In this document: one piece after another, positions 50,993 through 51,101 of the stretch
Numbering within the stretch: the first letter of the stretch is position 1
Layout: the number at the start of each line of letters is the position of its first letter
Assembly: GCA_016901395.1 (NCBI GenBank)
Contig: JAEAMQ010000037.1
Coordinates: 1 to 51,101, forward strand
Reading direction: 5' to 3'
Source: Prevotella sp.
GTDB lineage: Bacteria; Bacteroidota; Bacteroidia; Bacteroidales; Bacteroidaceae
Length of the DNA stretch: 51,101 nt
Made by a program: the position numbers and the translations under genes
The notes under the pieces: model-generated
What the model was told of the DNA's origin: nothing
Databases searched by the model: none
Seen by the model: the letters and a program-made list of their open reading frames with translations, nothing else

Positions 50993-51101
50993 ACTTCTCC
51001 TTAGAATTCGTAAGTATCTGATAAATAATATTTTCCGCGGACAAACGCCTGTACACGATTTGAAATGCCTACATTTGCAGAGTGTAAGCTAATCAATCAG
51101 A
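50977..51101. mobile_element. Right copy of the 125-bp inverted end repeat (probable IS end)
   Basis: Exact reverse complement of 3-127. It starts in CACTAGTG directly after the truncated nuclease-like gene and supplies that frame's last codons and stop. Read outwards it has the same TACATTTG box. A second copy of the IS that cuts the regulator at the left edge is the simplest explanation. Confidence 0.75.

Noticed and set aside
3..51101. Whole window as a composite transposon
   Set aside because: It carries topA, pnp, ndk and a tRNA, and both flanking copies cut unrelated genes. Two independent insertions or contig ends are more likely.

Overview
The window reads as Bacteroidales DNA, most likely Prevotella or a close relative. 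It carries a SusC/SusD polysaccharide utilisation locus (PUL), hybrid two-component sensors, TAnnTTTG (-7) promoters with TTTG (-33) boxes, a bacterial inositol-phosphate synthase, and secreted proteins ending in the 'GLYIVNGKK' type of tail. Positions 3-127 and 50977-51101 are the same 125 bp in inverted orientation. A gene is cut at each of these repeats, so the window looks bounded by two copies of one insertion sequence whose bodies lie outside it.

Region by region. 1-1.5 kb: the receiver/AraC end of a truncated hybrid sensor, then an HxlR-type regulator. 1.9-17.65 kb: a complete fructan PUL made of a BT1754-like fructose-sensing hybrid regulator, SusC, SusD, a DUF4960 surface lipoprotein, two GH32 enzymes, an MFS sugar importer and a PfkB fructokinase, closed by a strong terminator. 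The regulator probably acts at two matching operators, one before susC and one before the importer. Each has inverted ATCGTTC/GAACGAT half-sites spanning exactly 59 bp, ending 29-30 bp before the -7 box. Polymer would be bound and cut at the surface, fructose imported, phosphorylated and sensed. 17.66-25.2 kb: a RAYT-type REP-associated transposase, nicotinate phosphoribosyltransferase, a 990-aa secreted protein and an EamA transporter. 25.2-45.6 kb: mostly housekeeping genes (pnp, a thioredoxin-fold lipoprotein, NUDIX, inositol-phosphate synthase, a DUF417 membrane protein, topA-aroK-speA-argB, an ECF sigma factor with a probable partner, ndk, and a Ca-ATPase/ribF/CPBP operon). 45.8-51.1 kb: an AT-rich accessory island beginning at a tRNA-Met gene, with a decayed tRNA 3'-half copy 219 bp downstream, a DUF4143-type ATPase, a truncated membrane protein, a dead IS982 element, Rhs and IS5 fragments, and a nuclease-like gene cut by the right-hand IS.

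The gaps are rich in repeats. Four palindromes share the layout GTAY, 8-bp stem, ACT loop, 8-bp stem; the stems differ in sequence but still pair, and one lies just upstream of the RAYT gene. A 22-bp tandem repeat occurs at two loci. Inverted repeat pairs flank the NUDIX gene on both sides, and a pair of G/C-rich repeats brackets the start of aroK. The most notable leads are the REP/RAYT set with its extended transposase, the LamG-GH32 protein whose nucleophile motif reads NESHG, the matched PUL operators, and the 37-bp perfect inverted repeat that competes with a terminator.
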